Assembly: GCF_024347355.1 (NCBI RefSeq)
Contig: NZ_AP025466.1
Coordinates: 1,116,001 to 1,180,000, forward strand
Reading direction: 5' to 3'
From: Vibrio chagasii
GTDB lineage: Bacteria > Pseudomonadota > Gammaproteobacteria > Enterobacterales > Vibrionaceae
DNA: 64,000 nt
The notes beneath the pieces are model-generated. The model had not been told where the DNA came from and searched no databases. It saw only the letters and a list, made by a program, of their open reading frames with translations. Both the position numbers and the translations under genes were made by a program. This document shows, piece after piece, positions 62,753 to 64,000 of this stretch. Numbering within the stretch: the first letter of the stretch is position 1; each line of letters starts with the position of its first letter.

Positions 62753-63238
62753 ATGTCCAATTCTGTGGCTCAAGCTGAAGAAGTGTTGTTTTATGAACCA
62801 GAAGATCCGAACGGATACCTTTCAAATTTTGCTGCTTGCCCGATCAAGGTAGATGGGCAAGTGTGGGCAACCAGTGAGCACTATTATCAGGCAATGAAGT
62901 TTTCTTCACCGTCGCTGAGAAACATGATTCTTGAAGCCTGCACACCTGCTGAAGCATTCGCTTTGAGCCGCCAATACGAAGAGCAGGTTCGAGAGGACTG
63001 GTACGATATTCGTGTAGAGGTAATGCGATTCATTGTGACCGAGAAATTCACACAGAACCCGCAGTTTGCTTTGTTTTTAACGAGCACGGGTGATTCGGTG
63101 ATCAAAGAGCACTCTCATAAAGACCATTTTTGGGGAGATGGGGGAGATGGAACCGGTGAGAATCACTTAGGGAAAATTTTGATGGCAGTGCGCCAACAAC
63201 TTCGTAGTCAGCAACTGCATTTGATCACATCACATTAA
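62753..63238 (+). CDS. NADAR-family protein (YbiA-like)
   Basis: Predicted 161-aa protein of the NADAR superfamily, whose YbiA member is an N-glycosidase acting on damaged early riboflavin intermediates and which is linked to ADP-ribose chemistry. Signatures: YEPEDPNGYLSNFA (about 14-27), the catalytic-region WATSEHYYQAMKF (about 38-50), WYDIRVEVM, and DHFWGDGGDGTGENHLGKILM. ATG at 62753 has AGGGAGAAGG upstream and the family length; an upstream in-frame start at 62678 is not used. Single gene with a strong terminator. Confidence 0.88.
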   Translation: MSNSVAQAEEVLFYEPEDPNGYLSNFAACPIKVDGQVWATSEHYYQAMKFSSPSLRNMILEACTPAEAFALSRQYEEQVREDWYDIRVEVMRFIVTEKFTQNPQFALFLTSTGDSVIKEHSHKDHFWGDGGDGTGENHLGKILMAVRQQLRSQQLHLITSH

Positions 63239-63247
63239 TTACATATT

Positions 63248-63296
63248 AAAAAGGCCGCTCTGGTTAGCTTGTACGCTAAAAACAGAGCGGCCTTTT
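63248..63296 (+). terminator. bidirectional terminator after the NADAR gene
   Basis: AAAAAGGCCGCTCTG and CAGAGCGGCCTTTT arms with a 20-nt loop and T/A tails on both sides; serves the NADAR gene and probably the convergent solute-binding-protein gene. Confidence 0.85.
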
Positions 63297-63363
63297 GTAT
63301 TTCTGTAGTTCCGGTATCCGAAGTCGCTAGAGTGCGCTAACGAGCCATAGAATGACGTTAGAA

Positions 63364-64000
63364 CTATAAGTAACTTTGGACGATGTCATCAAGCTGTCCA
63401 TCGTCTTTCATTTGGTCTAAACGTTGGTTAATAAAAGTTTCGAGCTTGGGATCCATTTCTGGGTCGAAAGCCAAATGAATTGGGTAGTTACTGATGACTG
63501 AACCGAAGTCCTGCATTTGGTAATCATCGATATTGAGTTTCTGATCGTTTAGGTTGTATTTGATTCGTGATTCCATTTCTACAAATACGGTATCACCAGG
63601 TGCACGTTTAATAACGCGGAATGCGGCTGTATAATCTTTTACTCGGATCTCATTAAGCTTGCCTTGCTTGATGTACGGCTCTAAGTTTGGATATTCAAAT
63701 CCCACGAGCAATACCACTGCCTTGCCATCTAAATCGTCAATGGTATTGAACTCGAACGGTTTCTTACCGCTACTCAGCAATACGTGTTTTACATTGTAAA
63801 TTGGCTCTTCAGACAGGTTTACTGATTGGATGTTCCCCCAGCTAGGGCTGCCGTAGGTAACCCAATTTGGGTTCTCTCTCGCATCTAGCTTGTCAATCAT
63901 TCGATTAAAAGGGTAAGTGTGGTAGTTAATCTCGTACTGGCTATCGTCAAACACGGCTTCAACAATATCAGAAACGATTCCTCTGTGGGATGACCCGTCA
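63364..64000 (-). CDS. substrate-binding protein, SBP_bac_3-like (partial, 5' end beyond window)
   Basis: The frame is open past the right edge (…HRGIVSDIVEAVFDDSQYEINYH…), so the N-terminus, including any signal peptide, is missing; about 212 residues are visible. GIVSDIVEAVF, YPFNRMIDKLDA and the C-terminal FINQRLDQMKDDGQLDDIVQSY fit family 3 extracellular binding domains (polar amino acid type). A parS2 palindrome (63788-63800) lies inside the coding DNA. A GTG at 63954 is not the real start because upstream coding continues. Confidence 0.8.
   Translation of the reverse strand, partial: DGSSHRGIVSDIVEAVFDDSQYEINYHTYPFNRMIDKLDARENPNWVTYGSPSWGNIQSVNLSEEPIYNVKHVLLSSGKKPFEFNTIDDLDGKAVVLLVGFEYPNLEPYIKQGKLNEIRVKDYTAAFRVIKRAPGDTVFVEMESRIKYNLNDQKLNIDDYQMQDFGSVISNYPIHLAFDPEMDPKLETFINQRLDQMKDDGQLDDIVQSYL
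63788..63800. promoter_or_regulatory. parS2 site inside the solute-binding protein gene
   Basis: TTTACATTGTAAA, perfect ParB2 consensus, on the far side of the origin from the other sites (about 6.6 kb from the iterons). Confidence 0.85.

Noticed and set aside
1..64000. CRISPR array, tRNA or rRNA genes
   Set aside because: No regularly spaced repeat-spacer series except the 22-23 bp origin iterons, and no tRNA- or rRNA-like sequence recognised by eye.

Overview
The window is Vibrio DNA surrounding the replication origin of the second chromosome. Diagnostic content is the chromosome-2 initiator gene rctB (57.3-59.3 kb), an iteron origin with six 12-mer-type RctB sites at 22-23 bp spacing (57.0-57.1 kb), parA2/parB2 (53.8-56.0 kb), seven copies of the chromosome-2 centromere palindrome TTTACANTGTAAA, a Vibrio-type SOS-controlled chromosomal integron integrase, and the vqmR-vqmA quorum-sensing pair. 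The species cannot be fixed from the sequence alone.

0-5 kb: integron platform. intIA (minus strand) has a LexA box, and only about three cassettes follow (secreted small protein, GNAT acetyltransferase, ABM-fold protein), separated by attC sites, then small orphan genes. 5-8 kb: an XRE regulator with a membrane partner, and an LplT-PlsC fusion for lysophospholipid transport and acylation. 8-18 kb: an accessory block bounded by dead transposases (IS5-type at 8.2-8.8 kb, IS256-type at 17.5-18.0 kb). Its core looks like a taurine-nitrogen module: taurine:pyruvate aminotransferase, MocR/TauR regulator, sulfoacetaldehyde dehydrogenase (SafD-like), sulfonate exporter (SafE-like) and an AGCS Na+ symporter. 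CTGG direct repeats, candidate TauR sites, lie in both control regions.

18-25.8 kb: divergent SDR, class B acid phosphatase AphA, and an intact IS50/Tn5-like insertion sequence that split the shared terminator between aphA and an HU gene. Then DUF445, Lrp-type and MerR-type genes; the MerR gene lacks a normal start codon. 25.8-32.4 kb: proline utilisation cluster putR-putA-(detached ALDH-like domain)-putP, all on the minus strand. 32.9-36 kb: tandem secreted PEGA proteins, the second with an FGE-like domain. 36.1-37.2 kb: VqmA box, VqmR sRNA and vqmA; then pdxH. 38-41.4 kb: a DctB/DctD-like two-component pair whose regulator has a degenerate sigma-54 activation domain. 41.5-47.6 kb: lapC-lapG-lapD-lapB, the c-di-GMP-controlled adhesin secretion and release system. 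47.8-53.8 kb: SgrR-type regulator, FapA/DUF342 protein, a cluster of three parS2 sites, and tmcA. 53.8-60.2 kb: parB2, parA2, origin, rctB and a small gene that contains further RctB-type sites. 60.2-64 kb: two peptide-type ABC ATPases behind a Fur box, a small conserved protein, a NADAR protein, and a solute-binding protein cut by the window edge.

The main points of interest are the taurine island, the detached PutA-like ALDH domain, the degenerate DctD-like regulator, RctB-type sites outside the minimal origin (including a palindromic pair 24 kb away), the IS inside a terminator, a perfect 40-bp palindrome without an adjacent regulator, and the Fur-controlled ATPase pair with no permease nearby.
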